From Caprella mutica (taxonomy: Eukaryota; Arthropoda; Malacostraca; Amphipoda; Caprellidae): a stretch of DNA of 64,000 nucleotides. The stretch covers positions 117,044-181,043 of the forward strand of contig CANNZV010001117.1 of NCBI GenBank assembly GCA_947561585.1, read 5' to 3'. Under the pieces are notes generated by a model. The model did no database searches. It was given only the letters and a program-made list of their open reading frames with translations, and was not told the DNA's origin. Positions 1 to 9,690 of the stretch are shown here, piece by piece (the stretch's first letter is position 1; each line of letters starts with the position of its first letter). The translations under genes and the position numbers were made by a program.

Positions 1-249
1 AACTTATCGTCAGTTTTCAAGGAGTGTCTACACGGTCAAATTTTCTCTCCAAAAGTTTGAGGTTCACTGGCGTCAGTTTCGTCAAAATTAATGTTATATA
101 TCGTGAAAATAAAAATTATATAACTTGGTATGTACATTTTTTAAATTTAGAACATTAAGAAAAGTTCCATCTTTCCGATCGGAATCTTTTGACTTTCTAT
201 TCGAAAAGAACTGTTCTTTCCGATGAAGAATGTAATTTAACTCACTCAT

Positions 250-860
250 ACCTTTCCGATCTAACTGTACAATCTTTCCGATCGGAATGTACCATCTTTC
301 CGATCGGAATGTACCATCTTTCCGATCGGAATGTACCATCTTTCCGATCGGAATGTACCATCTTTCCGATTGGAATTGTTCCAAATCTTACCGATGGAGA
401 AAATAAAATCGCTCACTTTCCGACCGGAATGTACCATCTTTCCGATTGGAATTGTTCCAAATCTTACCGATGGAGAAAATAAAATCGCTCACTTTCCGAC
501 CGGAATGTACCATCTTTCCGATCGGAATGCACCATCTTTCCGATCGGAATATACCATCTTTCCGATTAGAATATACCATCTTTCCGATCGGAATACACCA
601 TCTTTCCGATCGGAATACACCATCTTTCCGATCGGAATACACCATCTTTCCGATCGGAATATACCATCTTTCCGATCGGAATATACCATCTTTCCGATCG
701 GAATATACAATCTTTCCGATCGGAATATACAATCTTTCCGATCGGAATATACAATCTTTCCGATCGGAATATACAATCTTTCCGGTCGGAATATACAATC
801 TTTCCGATTAGAATATACCATCTTTCCGATCGGGAAGTACCATCTTTCCGATCGGAATGT
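250..860. repeat. 22-bp palindromic tandem array upstream of the DIRS element
   Basis: About 25 head-to-tail units of roughly 22 bp, most built around the 12-bp perfect palindrome TTCCGATCGGAA followed by a variable ATRYACCATC part. Units from about 520 to 855 are the most regular, and isolated degenerate units continue to about 980. Two adjacent segments starting near 371 and 447 are a 76-bp internal duplication carrying an unrelated insert. The unit length is not a multiple of three and lacks stops, so meaningless open frames run through the array on both strands. It ends about 60 bp before the DIRS gag start, so it may be the element's leader or promoter region, or a satellite the element inserted into. 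Confidence 0.95.
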
Positions 861-1035
861 TTCTAACTTTCTGACGAGATTGAATCGTTCTCACAAATCG
901 GGAATAAACACAACTATTGCTTATATAACTATTATAAAAGGCTATCTTTCCGATAGGAAAGTCTTATTTTTCGATCGGAAAGAATAATTCTTCATTTATC
1001 TGAACTGATGAGCTATTCATCCACAGGTACCCATC

Positions 1036-1653
1036 ATGGCTGATCAAGGACAGAAGCGTTGTACCTCTTGCAAACGTGAAATCAATGTGAATGACCCACA
1101 CACAGAGTGTTTAGGTCATAATAATTCTTGCTTCAAGAATTACTCTTATGATCCTTCCAACTGTGATGCTTGCCAACAAGTCCTCGCAAGTTACAAAGCA
1201 GATAACAGAGTAGCTAAAACTACTTTGGCAGATCGGATCGGATCTATGCGTCGCTCTATCCGCCAGGCCATGAAAACGGGTAAGCCTCTTCCAGAAGAAG
1301 TAATCGAGCGCTTTCAGGCGTCAGGAGGCAAAGAAGTCTTCCTCGACAGGGCAAAACATCTTGATCCCAGACCTTGCGTTTCTCGCAATCCGCCGAACAT
1401 TCCTGATTCTCCTACCCATTCTGCAACACCTCAACATAGTGTACCGCCGGCAGATATTGCAGAGCTAAATTCTGACGCTCTTCACCAGGAACCTAGTTTA
1501 ACTATCGACATCCAACAACCTGTCGCAGGCCGCTCCACTGATATAGTCCATTCACGCCCTGTGAAATCTTTATCATTTGAGCCTACAGAAGCTAACTCTG
1601 AAAGCTCTGACTCAGATTCCAATTCCTCAAACAGCTCAGATGAGTCTGCTTAA
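1036..1653 (+). CDS. gag: DIRS gag, N-terminal part with Cys/His cluster
   Basis: A 205-residue frame from ATG. Residues 9-50 hold a Cys/His-rich cluster (CTSCK, DPHTEC, CDAC) like the N-terminal zinc-binding segment of animal DIRS gag proteins. A basic helical stretch follows, then a Ser/Asp/Glu-rich tail from about 180. The TAA at 1651-1653 is in the same frame as the downstream gag frame, and the 8 codons between this stop and the next ATG are open. This is therefore one gag gene interrupted by a single stop codon. Either a nonsense mutation or stop readthrough would explain it. Gag is expected to form particles and bind element RNA in the cytoplasm; that role is from the family, not from this sequence. 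Confidence 0.7.
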   Translation: MADQGQKRCTSCKREINVNDPHTECLGHNNSCFKNYSYDPSNCDACQQVLASYKADNRVAKTTLADRIGSMRRSIRQAMKTGKPLPEEVIERFQASGGKEVFLDRAKHLDPRPCVSRNPPNIPDSPTHSATPQHSVPPADIAELNSDALHQEPSLTIDIQQPVAGRSTDIVHSRPVKSLSFEPTEANSESSDSDSNSSNSSDESA

Positions 1654-1677
1654 AATTCCAAGCGCCACCGCCGAAAT

Positions 1678-3342
1678 ATGAGCAAAAAGAATAATCCTTC
1701 TAAGAAAAGGAAACGCTCCTCTTCATCAAATTCTTCTACGCATCACCGAAAAGGTTCCAAAACTAATAAATCTATTGAAAATGTATTGAAAAGATTTATG
1801 ACCGATTCAGCTAAACGTCATGATAAAATGAATGTCTCCATAGATAATCGTTTCTCAATGACGGATACTCGTTTCAAACTGTTTGAGTCTAAAGTTTCGG
1901 GTATGTTTGAATCGTTTACCAAGAAGTTGGAAGCTTGGGCCCATCCGGAACAGGAGGCCTCAGCAGAACATCAAGAGTTTGGATATGATGAATTTCATCC
2001 TGAAGAAGAGGTCGAAGGTCAAGGTTACGACCCTTTCAATCCAGAACTTGATTATCCTCCATCAAGCCCATTTACTCAACAGGATTCTCAGGCAGAAGCT
2101 AATCCTACTAGTTCTGAACTTTATTTCTATCCCGAGTCCTGCACTCTCTACGAAGACCGCATATGTATAGGGGAACATATTATCATGGTGGATTCTGGGG
2201 AATTGGAGTATACCATGCACAATGGCACAGAAGTTTTCAGGCCTATTATCAACACAGAAGCAGTTAAAGCTTTGGTAGAAGAATCCAGCCTGGTCGTTAA
2301 AAGAAAGGATCTTAAAGATACGCGTCAAGAGCACTTCAAGACCATATCACGAGTTGTAAATACTTCTAGTTATGCCCATTTAGGTCTCCACTCAAGCGAC
2401 TCGCTTCCTCTCACCCTAACTGCAAGCAAGCCATCTAGGTTCCTTGAAGCTATCAAAGAGACTCTAGATACGTCACCTTCCCGAGCATTCAAAGGCCCGC
2501 CTTTCACCCTTCTTCCAGCTGAGGATTCCGAATCTCAAAGCAAACTCTTAGCTTTTGCCGCAGCTCCGAAGTTAGGTAAAGATTGTCACAAGTTACAAGG
2601 TCTTTTATCAGGAAAAACCAAAGAGGTTCCAGAGTTGATTCGTAGTAAAGACTACGAGATTCGTCAGATTATAGCTACTCTCATTCTTGTGCATGAATCA
2701 GCTAAATACTCGAGTAATATCACGACAGACGTCATACTTAGGCGTATGGCTAGAGATTCTTCGTCTGAGTTGGTGGAACAACATGTGAAATTAGTAGAAA
2801 GACTAAATAATAGCAGCATTATCCCTGCTACTCAGTCACTCATCACTCACTTCATCTCCCAGGCAAAGCAGGTCCGTTATGAAGCCAGAAGCAAAGCAGT
2901 AGCTGACACTAAACCTTTTAGCGTCAGAGCATCCCTAAGGGAAGGGGGTTATTTCTCAATCGGGCTCTTTGATGAAGATGCCATCCGCATAGCAGAGGAT
3001 TGTGCGAAAAATGCACCTACTGTCGTCAATCTATTTCCTCCCACCTATTCTCACACCCACCAACCTTACTCACACCCGAAGCACCCCAGAGGGCGCGGGC
3101 AGACTTCCTATACACAGCGAGCTCCATTTAAAGGCCATGCAAACGTTACCTTTCGAGGTAGAGGGCGTGGAGCTTCTGCAACTAGAGATCAACAAAAGGG
3201 CAGAGGAATGCATAGGGGAAATTTTCGCGGGATCCCCACGTCAATTCCCTATAACACCACAACTTATAACAGAGGTACCGTCAGAGGTAATCTCAGAAAT
3301 AGAGGTTCGGCAAACCAGCAGAACCGATATCAATCACAATGA
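1678..3342 (+). CDS. gag: DIRS gag, main part
   Basis: A 554-residue frame starting with a Lys/Arg/Ser-rich stretch (MSKKNNPSKKRKRSSSSNS), which may serve nuclear targeting or nucleic-acid binding. An acidic region follows at about 100-150, then a helical central domain, and a C-terminal Arg/Gly-rich region (residues ~480-540, repeated RGRG/RGN motifs) typical of RNA-binding gag tails. It lies in the same frame as the upstream 1036-1653 segment, which ends 24 nt before this ATG, so the start at 1678 may be only an internal Met of a longer gag. It overlaps the pol frame by about 340 nt. Confidence 0.7.
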   Translation: MSKKNNPSKKRKRSSSSNSSTHHRKGSKTNKSIENVLKRFMTDSAKRHDKMNVSIDNRFSMTDTRFKLFESKVSGMFESFTKKLEAWAHPEQEASAEHQEFGYDEFHPEEEVEGQGYDPFNPELDYPPSSPFTQQDSQAEANPTSSELYFYPESCTLYEDRICIGEHIIMVDSGELEYTMHNGTEVFRPIINTEAVKALVEESSLVVKRKDLKDTRQEHFKTISRVVNTSSYAHLGLHSSDSLPLTLTASKPSRFLEAIKETLDTSPSRAFKGPPFTLLPAEDSESQSKLLAFAAAPKLGKDCHKLQGLLSGKTKEVPELIRSKDYEIRQIIATLILVHESAKYSSNITTDVILRRMARDSSSELVEQHVKLVERLNNSSIIPATQSLITHFISQAKQVRYEARSKAVADTKPFSVRASLREGGYFSIGLFDEDAIRIAEDCAKNAPTVVNLFPPTYSHTHQPYSHPKHPRGRGQTSYTQRAPFKGHANVTFRGRGRGASATRDQQKGRGMHRGNFRGIPTSIPYNTTTYNRGTVRGNLRNRGSANQQNRYQSQ

Positions 3343-5173
3343 CTTACCGATTCCTTTCGGTCTAAGGAATCAACTCCACTTTTGGCGGTTCGCGTCTCCT
3401 ATGACGCAAAAGATTATTCAAAAAGGACTGTCATGGAAGTGGAGCCCCAAACCTCCCTCCCTCCAACTGCCACCTTCTTCAACGTGCAAAGGAAACATCA
3501 CCCCTCACATCAAAAAGTTAATCGATCGCGGGGTCATATTTCCAGCTCCGTTTCAACCTTGCTACCCAAGTCGCATCTTCTTAGTACCAAAATCTACAGG
3601 GGGGGGGGGGGGGGGAAAGACTTATCATAGACCTGTCTTCACTGAACAAATACATTCATTGCCCTACGTTCAAAATGCAAGATGTAACCAAAATCAAAAA
3701 TTCCATCCCGAAACAAGCTCTTTTCACGTCAATCGACATATCAGACGCATTCCACCACATACCAATTCACCCTCGCTTCCAAAAGTATCTGGCTTTCACC
3801 CACGACCAACAGCTCTTCTTCTTTCAGGGAATGCCCTTCGGTTTAAATCTAGGCCCTTTGATATTTACAAAAGTAATAACAGAAGTTTCATGCGAGTGCA
3901 CAATCTCAAGATCACGGCATCAGTTTACATAGACGATTGGTTACTATGGAACACATCCCTCTTGCAGCTTCAAGCCAACACCCTATTAACCACAGACTTG
4001 CTCTCACATCTGGGGTTCACCATAAATTGGACAAAATCCCAACTTCTCCCCTCGAAAACTATTACCTACCTAGGAGTTCTGTGGAACGGTGCAGATTACA
4101 CTGTAGCACCAAGCAATCACAACATCAACAAAGCCTTGCAACAGGTAAGGACAACGCTGTCCAAACCCTACATCAACAAGAAGAGCTACCAAACCCTTCT
4201 TGGAACGCTAAACTTCATTGCTCCCTTTATAAATCAGGGCAAATTCCATCTGAGGCAAATCATTCTCTCAGCTCCGAAATTCAAAGTCCAAAAGAAAGTT
4301 TTGTTATCTCCGAATTTCCGAAGCCAGCTAAAATGGTGGATGATCAGAGCCAACCTAGCCTGCCCAGCTCCGATCTCAGTACCTCCACCATGGATAACAA
4401 TTTGGACAGATGCCTCCAGCACAGGATGGGGGGGAGCATGTTCCCTAGGGAGAACAGCCTGGGGAGAATGGTCTCCCTACGAAAGACAATTGCACATCAA
4501 CGCGCAGGAATGTCTTGCAGTCCTCAAGTGCCTTCAGCAGTTCAAGCCTCCAGTACTGACGACTATTCTCATCAGGACAGACAACTCTGTCATAGTATCT
4601 CTGATAAACAAACGGGGATCAAACGAAAGCCACAGGCTCAACCGCCTGCTTCTCCCTCTCTTACAATTGTGCGCCAACCTGCAGTGGGTTCTAATAGCCA
4701 GACATATTCCGGGTCATTTGAACTCCTGGGCAGATTCACTGTCCAGGAACCACATAATTCGGGCAGAATGGACACTGACAGCACAATCTTTCCAGAACGC
4801 CACAAAACATTGCCAGCCGGAAGTGGATCTTTTTGCGCATCCCGGCAATGCACAACTCCCGATCTTCGGCTGTGTCTTTCACCATCCTCTGGCCACAGTA
4901 GTAGACGCTCTGTCGGCAGACTGGAATCGTTGGGAAGCGCTTTACCTCTTTCCCCCAATAGATCTCATTCCTCTTTGTCTTCAAAAGCTAGAAAACTTCC
5001 TCGGAAAAGGAGTATTCATCGCCCCTTACCTCCCGTCGGCAGCCTGGTGGCCCGCCCTCATCACCCGCTGCGAACTGTTAGACGAGGAATTAGAAATTTT
5101 CCAGGTGGTACGGGATACAAAAGTTTGGCTAAAAGACGCGACGTCACTAGTTTTTCGCGCCTTCAACTTCTAA
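3002..5173 (+). pseudogene. pol: DIRS reverse transcriptase / RNase H / methylase-like pol, frame-disrupted
   Basis: The main frame (frame 2) covers the N-terminal RT region up to about 3600, then the YIDD catalytic box (3926-3937), the RT thumb, RNase H (TDASSTGWGG near 4405 with downstream acidic residues, and HIPGHLNSWADSLSR) and the DIRS-specific C-terminal domain (PEVDLFA, LYLFPPIDLI). From the G17 tract at 3599-3615 to about 3890 the recognisable RT (IIDLS, SIDISDAFHHIPI, QGMPFGL) is in frame 3, so two compensating frame changes are needed to read the enzyme. In this copy no single frame gives an intact RT. Its product would copy element RNA to DNA. The start at 3002 is only the first in-frame start-like codon inside the overlap with gag; the true start, or a frameshift from gag, is not determined. 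Confidence 0.85.
3599..3615 (+). other. 17-nt poly-G tract inside the RT frame
   Basis: Seventeen consecutive G residues lie in the RT region at the point where the recognisable protein moves from frame 2 to frame 3. Long mononucleotide G runs in coding sequence are prone to slippage and to sequencing error, so the frame change here may be biological or technical. Confidence 0.9.
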
Positions 5174-6141
5174 CAAAAATTTACACCTCAAAGTTTTCCC
5201 AATCAGTAGCAACTGCTCTTGTAGCCACCCATAGAACTTCAACCTCTTCCCAGTATCAGAATTGTTGGAAAGATTTCCAAAAGTGGCTTACAGAACAACC
5301 TGCGGGTCGAATCTCAAAAGATACCGTATTGAAATACTTAATTCACTTGGGGACAGAAAGGAATTTAAACCCTAAGACTATCCTCGTCTATCGCAAAGCT
5401 CTACACTTACCGTTGCTACATGGCTTTAATATAAATACGAAGGATCAGGAATTTTCACTCCTTTCCAGAGCTCAATTTATCTGCAATCCCCCAAAACAAC
5501 GTTTTGTCCCTACCTGGGACCCAAACCTTGTACTATCTATGCTTGAACTTCCCCAATTCCAGAATAGTGTCGCTTCGCCTTCGGACCTATTGGCTAAGAC
5601 AATATTTCTAGTAGCTTTAGCCACTGGCAACAGAGTGGGGGAGTTATCAGCACTTTCTAGATGTTCGGCCTCTTTCTCGCAAGAACTCTCCGAAGTAGTG
5701 ATACCTGTCAAACAGGGCTTCCTATACAAAAACCAGTCTATGTTCAGGACTCCTCCTAATATAGTCATACCAGCACTCTATGAAGAAAATGAGGAGTTGC
5801 CTCACACTCTTTGCCCGGTCCAAGCATTGAAACAATGGTTGGATTTATCTGCTGCCTGGAAATCAGATGCGGTTTTTCTCAATCCCAATTCCTTCAAACC
5901 TATGAACAAGAGTGCCATTGCACAATCACTCGTCAGGACTATAAACTTAGCCATTCCTGGCGTATTTGCTAAAGCACATGATGTTAGGAAAATAAGTGCA
6001 TCGATCGCATGGACTAGGGGTGTTTCTCCTTTTGAAATTACTAAGCGCCTATTCTGGGCATCTTCCTCTACGTTCATTGCAAAATACTTAGTCCCTCTCA
6101 AGTCAAGAGCACACAGATGTGTAGCTGCAGGATCTATTTAA
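5101..6141 (+). CDS. DIRS tyrosine recombinase (YR)
   Basis: The C-terminal protein of the element. It shows the catalytic pattern of tyrosine recombinases in order: Arg in GNRVGEL (codon at 5632), His-x-x-Arg in HDVRK (5977 and 5986), and the nucleophile Tyr in FIAKYLVP (6085). An N-terminal core-binding region (about 5190-5480) precedes the catalytic half. No stop or frameshift is seen, so this is the best preserved protein of the element. The open frame extends upstream to 3937, but that part is only the alternate frame of RT. No ATG lies near the overlap with pol (pol ends at 5173), so the start is not resolved and translation may depend on the overlap. Its role would be to insert the circular DNA intermediate. 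Confidence 0.88.
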   Translation, partial: PGGTGYKSLAKRRDVTSFSRLQLLTKIYTSKFSQSVATALVATHRTSTSSQYQNCWKDFQKWLTEQPAGRISKDTVLKYLIHLGTERNLNPKTILVYRKALHLPLLHGFNINTKDQEFSLLSRAQFICNPPKQRFVPTWDPNLVLSMLELPQFQNSVASPSDLLAKTIFLVALATGNRVGELSALSRCSASFSQELSEVVIPVKQGFLYKNQSMFRTPPNIVIPALYEENEELPHTLCPVQALKQWLDLSAAWKSDAVFLNPNSFKPMNKSAIAQSLVRTINLAIPGVFAKAHDVRKISASIAWTRGVSPFEITKRLFWASSSTFIAKYLVPLKSRAHRCVAAGSI

Positions 6142-6629
6142 TACCTCTAGCGATTATATGAGAGAACCGCCATATTACTCATAGTTATTATATTTAAGCA
6201 TCTTTAGTAGATACTATCTCTTTTCGTTTTACATATTCATAAGATTTAATTTCTTTCCTATTTTGTTCCTTTTTCGTGAATTGTACTGATGTATTTTCAA
6301 ACATGTCAGATATTATGGTCCTCTATGTTCCATGTTAGCTATCAGAATATTGTTAGCTCTATATTTTTATTTTGTGCTGATATACAGTAATTATTTCTCA
6401 TGTTACCAAAGGATGTAGATCTCAATACACATTAAGTTACCAAACAACCATTTCATTATAAACTTTTTCCATTTAAAGCACCTTCACTAGGATAAACAAT
6501 AAGAGTTGGGAAGGGTTTTTAAAAAACTCGTATAAGTTTCCTAAGCTCTTTCACGCAGGCTATTAGTCTGCCTTCCACATACTGTGCTCGAGTTTTACTC
6601 TGCGCTACGCAGTGACTCGTTATCCTAAA

Positions 6630-7016
6630 GCTAACGTACCGAGGTAAATACTCTGCTACAGAATACCACTCTTGCATTAAAGTGCTATTTCTGTAGCTGT
6701 ATTAATTTTACTGAGGTACGTTAGTGTCCCTACCTCCTCCCTCCAGACTAATATCACTTATAAAATTTTAAATCCACTGTTGCTTCGGAACTGGTTTGAT
6801 CTCTCCTACGTACCCTCTATATATAGCCTGCGGGACGGGAGACATGTCCAGACCGGAAAGACTAATAGGAAACATTATCGGAAACTTTTTTTTTTGTCTT
6901 TCCAGTTCCTCTTAGTTTTTTAAACCACCCAACTACCACATGGTGAGGATATCCTAAAGCTAACGTACCTCAGTAAATACAGCTACAGAAATAGCTCTTT
7001 AATGCAAGAGTGGTAA
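6630..7016. repeat. Inverted repeats 3' of the DIRS coding region
   Basis: CTAACGTACC occurs at about 6632 and 6962, and its complement GGTACGTTAG at about 6716. The segment 6632-6725 folds on itself (arms 6632-6668 and 6690-6725), and 6958-7016 is an inverted copy of 6672-6725 including ACTCTTGCATTAAAG. The remaining 3' flank from 6142 to 6629 is AT-rich without genes. These could be DIRS terminal or internal complementary sequences, or an unrelated foldback element. Confidence 0.7.
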
Positions 7017-7465
7017 TATTAACTCTCGCAACCCTTAGATTTTCTTGTCTGACAGCTAGAGTTTTTATGGCCGCTTGTACATCATCAAGATATTTGTCTA
7101 AAAGGCTGCCTAACTGGATAGTAACTGGATGAGCGGCGCCTGTGGTCCTGGTATACCTGTTGCATTTGCATATTCATTCCATCTGATCTTGAAATATGAC
7201 AATTCCTCATTTGAACCACCTGAAGAGACTGAAGTTCTCTTAACACTCAACTTTGTGTATATGTGGCGTTGTAGGTACATTTTGTACTGTGTGCGTTACA
7301 CAGTAAGCTGTGATGGGAGCGGCAACAATGTGATTGCTGAGATCGAGTGTAGAATATTCGCAGCCGGGGATGGGGCATTGTACAATAGGCATTTGCAATT
7401 GACATATATCTTCACTTTGACATTGATATTATCATAAATAAGATTGCACTTTTTGTCAATACTGT
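7017..7465. other. Intervening sequence with an unrecognised short open frame
   Basis: A plus-strand frame of 102 residues (7129-7437) is open but shows no domain I recognise and no codon-like conservation evidence. I see no other feature here. Confidence 0.3.
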
Positions 7466-7479
7466 TTATTATGTGTAAG

Positions 7480-7967
7480 CCCCCAGGGGCTCTATCATGA
7501 CGCTGTCTGTGGTGAATGGAAGAGAAGAGGAGTGGCGTCTCTTGGGCCCCGAACTTTTGTAATTTAGATTATGGATTGTCTTTTTTTATTTTTACCAATT
7601 TTATCATTTTTTAACGCTATTTGCAGTTTTAGAGGATAGCGCTAGGGTTATGCTCTTCAACTACGAGGTTTAGATTTTGTGTTAGGTAGGCTTCATTTAC
7701 AATCACCTATTCATTTTCCTCTTCCATCCGTGAGTGCAGCCACCGGTGCTTCTACCCATCCTCACATTCCTTAGTAAGTGACTGCATTCAAGAAGTAGCT
7801 TTTCCGTATCCATGAGCATTGTCACCGACGGTGGTAAGTGACTTTGTTCATGGAGCCACTTTTCTCTCTGATTGCTTCTTCAATCCCTTGTACTTAATTT
7901 CCTTTTGACGACAGCGATATGGCCTTTGCATGGTCCCGAAGCAGACGTTAAACCCCTACTAAATTAA
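7480..7967 (+). mobile_element. Retroposon family copy (about 490 bp) with 14-bp target-site duplication
   Basis: The most complete plus-strand copy of an abundant family. It is flanked by a perfect 14-bp direct repeat TTATTATGTGTAAG at 7466-7479 and 7968-7981. In the sense direction it begins CCCCCAGGGGCTC and ends GTTAAACCCCTACTAAATTAA. The target-site duplication, the A/T-rich tail and frequent truncation of the opposite end in other copies fit target-primed reverse transcription, so this is a SINE or the 3' end of a LINE. No clear A and B box was seen at its 5' end. Other copies: 11293, 14452, 15091, 16650, 17668, 19227, 20245, 50545, 53722, 56432, 56912 and 62625. Confidence 0.85.
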
Positions 7968-7981
7968 TTATTATGTGTAAG

Positions 7982-9392
7982 ACAATGATAATACCCGAGA
8001 TACAATCAATCATGAAATAAAATATGTAATATATTGAACAGAATGTTTTCCTCTAAGACTAACATGTAAAATTGTAATTGGTTAATAGATATAAATAAAA
8101 GAACATGATATATAATAATAAAGTGTAACTGAATCCTAAGTATTAAATAAAGAGCTTAGAAGAAATGAGGTAACGCTCTCACTAACAAATTGACAAAGAG
8201 TGCTGTGGTCACTGGTTAACATTTTTCCTATACACAAATATACCTAGATGACTTGAAAGGAGACAGTCTAACGATTATACAATACTACATAATCCTCTAG
8301 ATACAATGACTCTGTCGAAGTGTGAAAGATCATCACTAGTTCTGTAAGCTGGTGAAGCACGGTGGATATATTGGAACTTAGGCAACACAAAACAGTTCTT
8401 GAGTAAAGCAAAAGCTTTATGGTTCTCAATCGGTTTCAACCTTGACGAAAGCTGCCGGTATGCCCCTCTCCATGAGTGGTGCTCCTAGCTAGTTTAAATC
8501 TTCCACTGAAATGATTCCTAATCCTGGCATCAACCCCTCTAAAAGATTCCCCGTAATGATGGATTCTTCCTCAAAATGATTCAGCAAAATCGGTTCACAC
8601 TTCTCTCGGTTAACATCCAAACCCACATCATCAAGGTTATTTGATTAGACACTGCAAGCAAGTGAACACCTTTTCATGTGAACTCCGATTGTTCCGTCAT
8701 AGAGATACCAGACATTCAACTCAGTGTCTGGTCAACTCGTTCAACTCATCAATTTCCAAAGAGTATTATCAAGTTCAGGGTGTAACAAGACATAATAGTG
8801 AACTTGGATTTTAACTAGTTTTAAATGTTCGTCGTTTCCACCATTTTCAAATTTCACAACATCCAACACGTTACTTAATGTGCAAATACTCAGATTAACT
8901 CTAAACAACCTGGCAAGGGCGAGTGGTACCATATCCACAATGTCAACATCAAAGTCTTTCTTGCATATAATATATGGAAAATCAAACCTTGGAAAATCAC
9001 ATTTTGTTTCTCAATATTTTTTCCATCTCTGTACAAAATTTCAGCTTAATTTATCAAATAGTTTACTATAAGCAGTATTTTTAGTGACCGATACTGAAAA
9101 CCTGTTTGCGCACTTTTGTTTGCCACAGGAGCAAACAAAAGTGTTCTGCGCACAGGAGATTTGTCACGGAGCAGCCACTCGAGTTGAAACCCCTAACTGT
9201 ATAGGGCGCAAGGATTCTCCAAGACTTGCTATCATGGGACCAACTATATAAATAGTACCAAAGTATTGATAAGAATTTAAATAAGCATATCTTCAAACCT
9301 ACATTTTGTTATTGTCGTACGGTCTGATGACTAAACGTCCTTGTCAACGGAGATTCAAACCTGCCATAATAGGAAACAGGACAAAACAGTTG
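7982..9392. other. AT-rich, gene-free stretch
   Basis: I see only short spurious frames on both strands, with no recognisable domain. The one structured element is the hairpin at 9111-9143, listed separately. Confidence 0.5.
9111..9143. repeat. Perfect 13-bp stem hairpin
   Basis: CACTTTTGTTTGC at 9111-9123 pairs exactly with GCAAACAAAAGTG at 9131-9143 around a 7-nt loop. Imperfect pairing (TGCGCA) continues outside. It may be the core of a small foldback element. Confidence 0.75.
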
Positions 9393-9690
9393 TAAATCCT
9401 GAACAATGTAAATTCGAGGCACATTTGGTGATGATGAAAATGATCCACATTCAAGTGACAAGGTAGAAACAAGAATTGATTGAAAACAAGGTGAAAGGAA
9501 AGTAGATTAGTAGATAAATTAAAATCTTTATTGTGACCCAAGTGTGTTTTGAATTTTAAAAAAATTAAACAAGCATAATATTTAGCTAAGAACTGAGAGT
9601 AACAACTTGCACACCTATTATTAGGTGTTGCATTATGCTTATGAATACTGATAGGTTAAGCCATAAACGATGAAGGTAAAAAGTAAAAGG
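9393..9690 (+). repeat. Interspersed repeat, direct copy of 14805-15088
   Basis: The segment starting AATCCTGAACAATGT matches 14805-15088 in the same orientation at an estimated 75-80% identity. The closest match covers the first 175 bp, including a shared GTGTGTTTTRAATTTTAAAAA end region. The family is unknown to me. Confidence 0.7.

Larger units (their letters stand above)
1036..7016 (+). mobile_element. DIRS-type tyrosine-recombinase retrotransposon
   Basis: The gene order gag, reverse transcriptase/RNase H/methylase-like, tyrosine recombinase is diagnostic of DIRS elements, which integrate through a circular intermediate with a tyrosine recombinase instead of a DDE integrase. All three parts lie on one strand with overlapping frames, as is usual in the group. 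The coding part is 1036-6141. The right limit given here includes inverted repeats at 6630-7016 that could belong to the terminal or internal complementary regions of such elements. I could not match a left terminal repeat, so both outer boundaries are uncertain. The copy is nearly full length in coding sequence but damaged: one in-frame stop in gag and two frame changes in RT. Confidence 0.85.

Noticed and set aside
94..987. Long open frames on both strands through the 22-bp array
   Set aside because: They are a consequence of a stop-free repeat whose length is not a multiple of three; all share the same repeated words and none resembles a protein.
3937..5100. Separate N-terminal domain for the recombinase in its open upstream frame
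   Set aside because: This part is the alternate frame of the RT/RNase H sequence, with the low-complexity look of out-of-frame translation.
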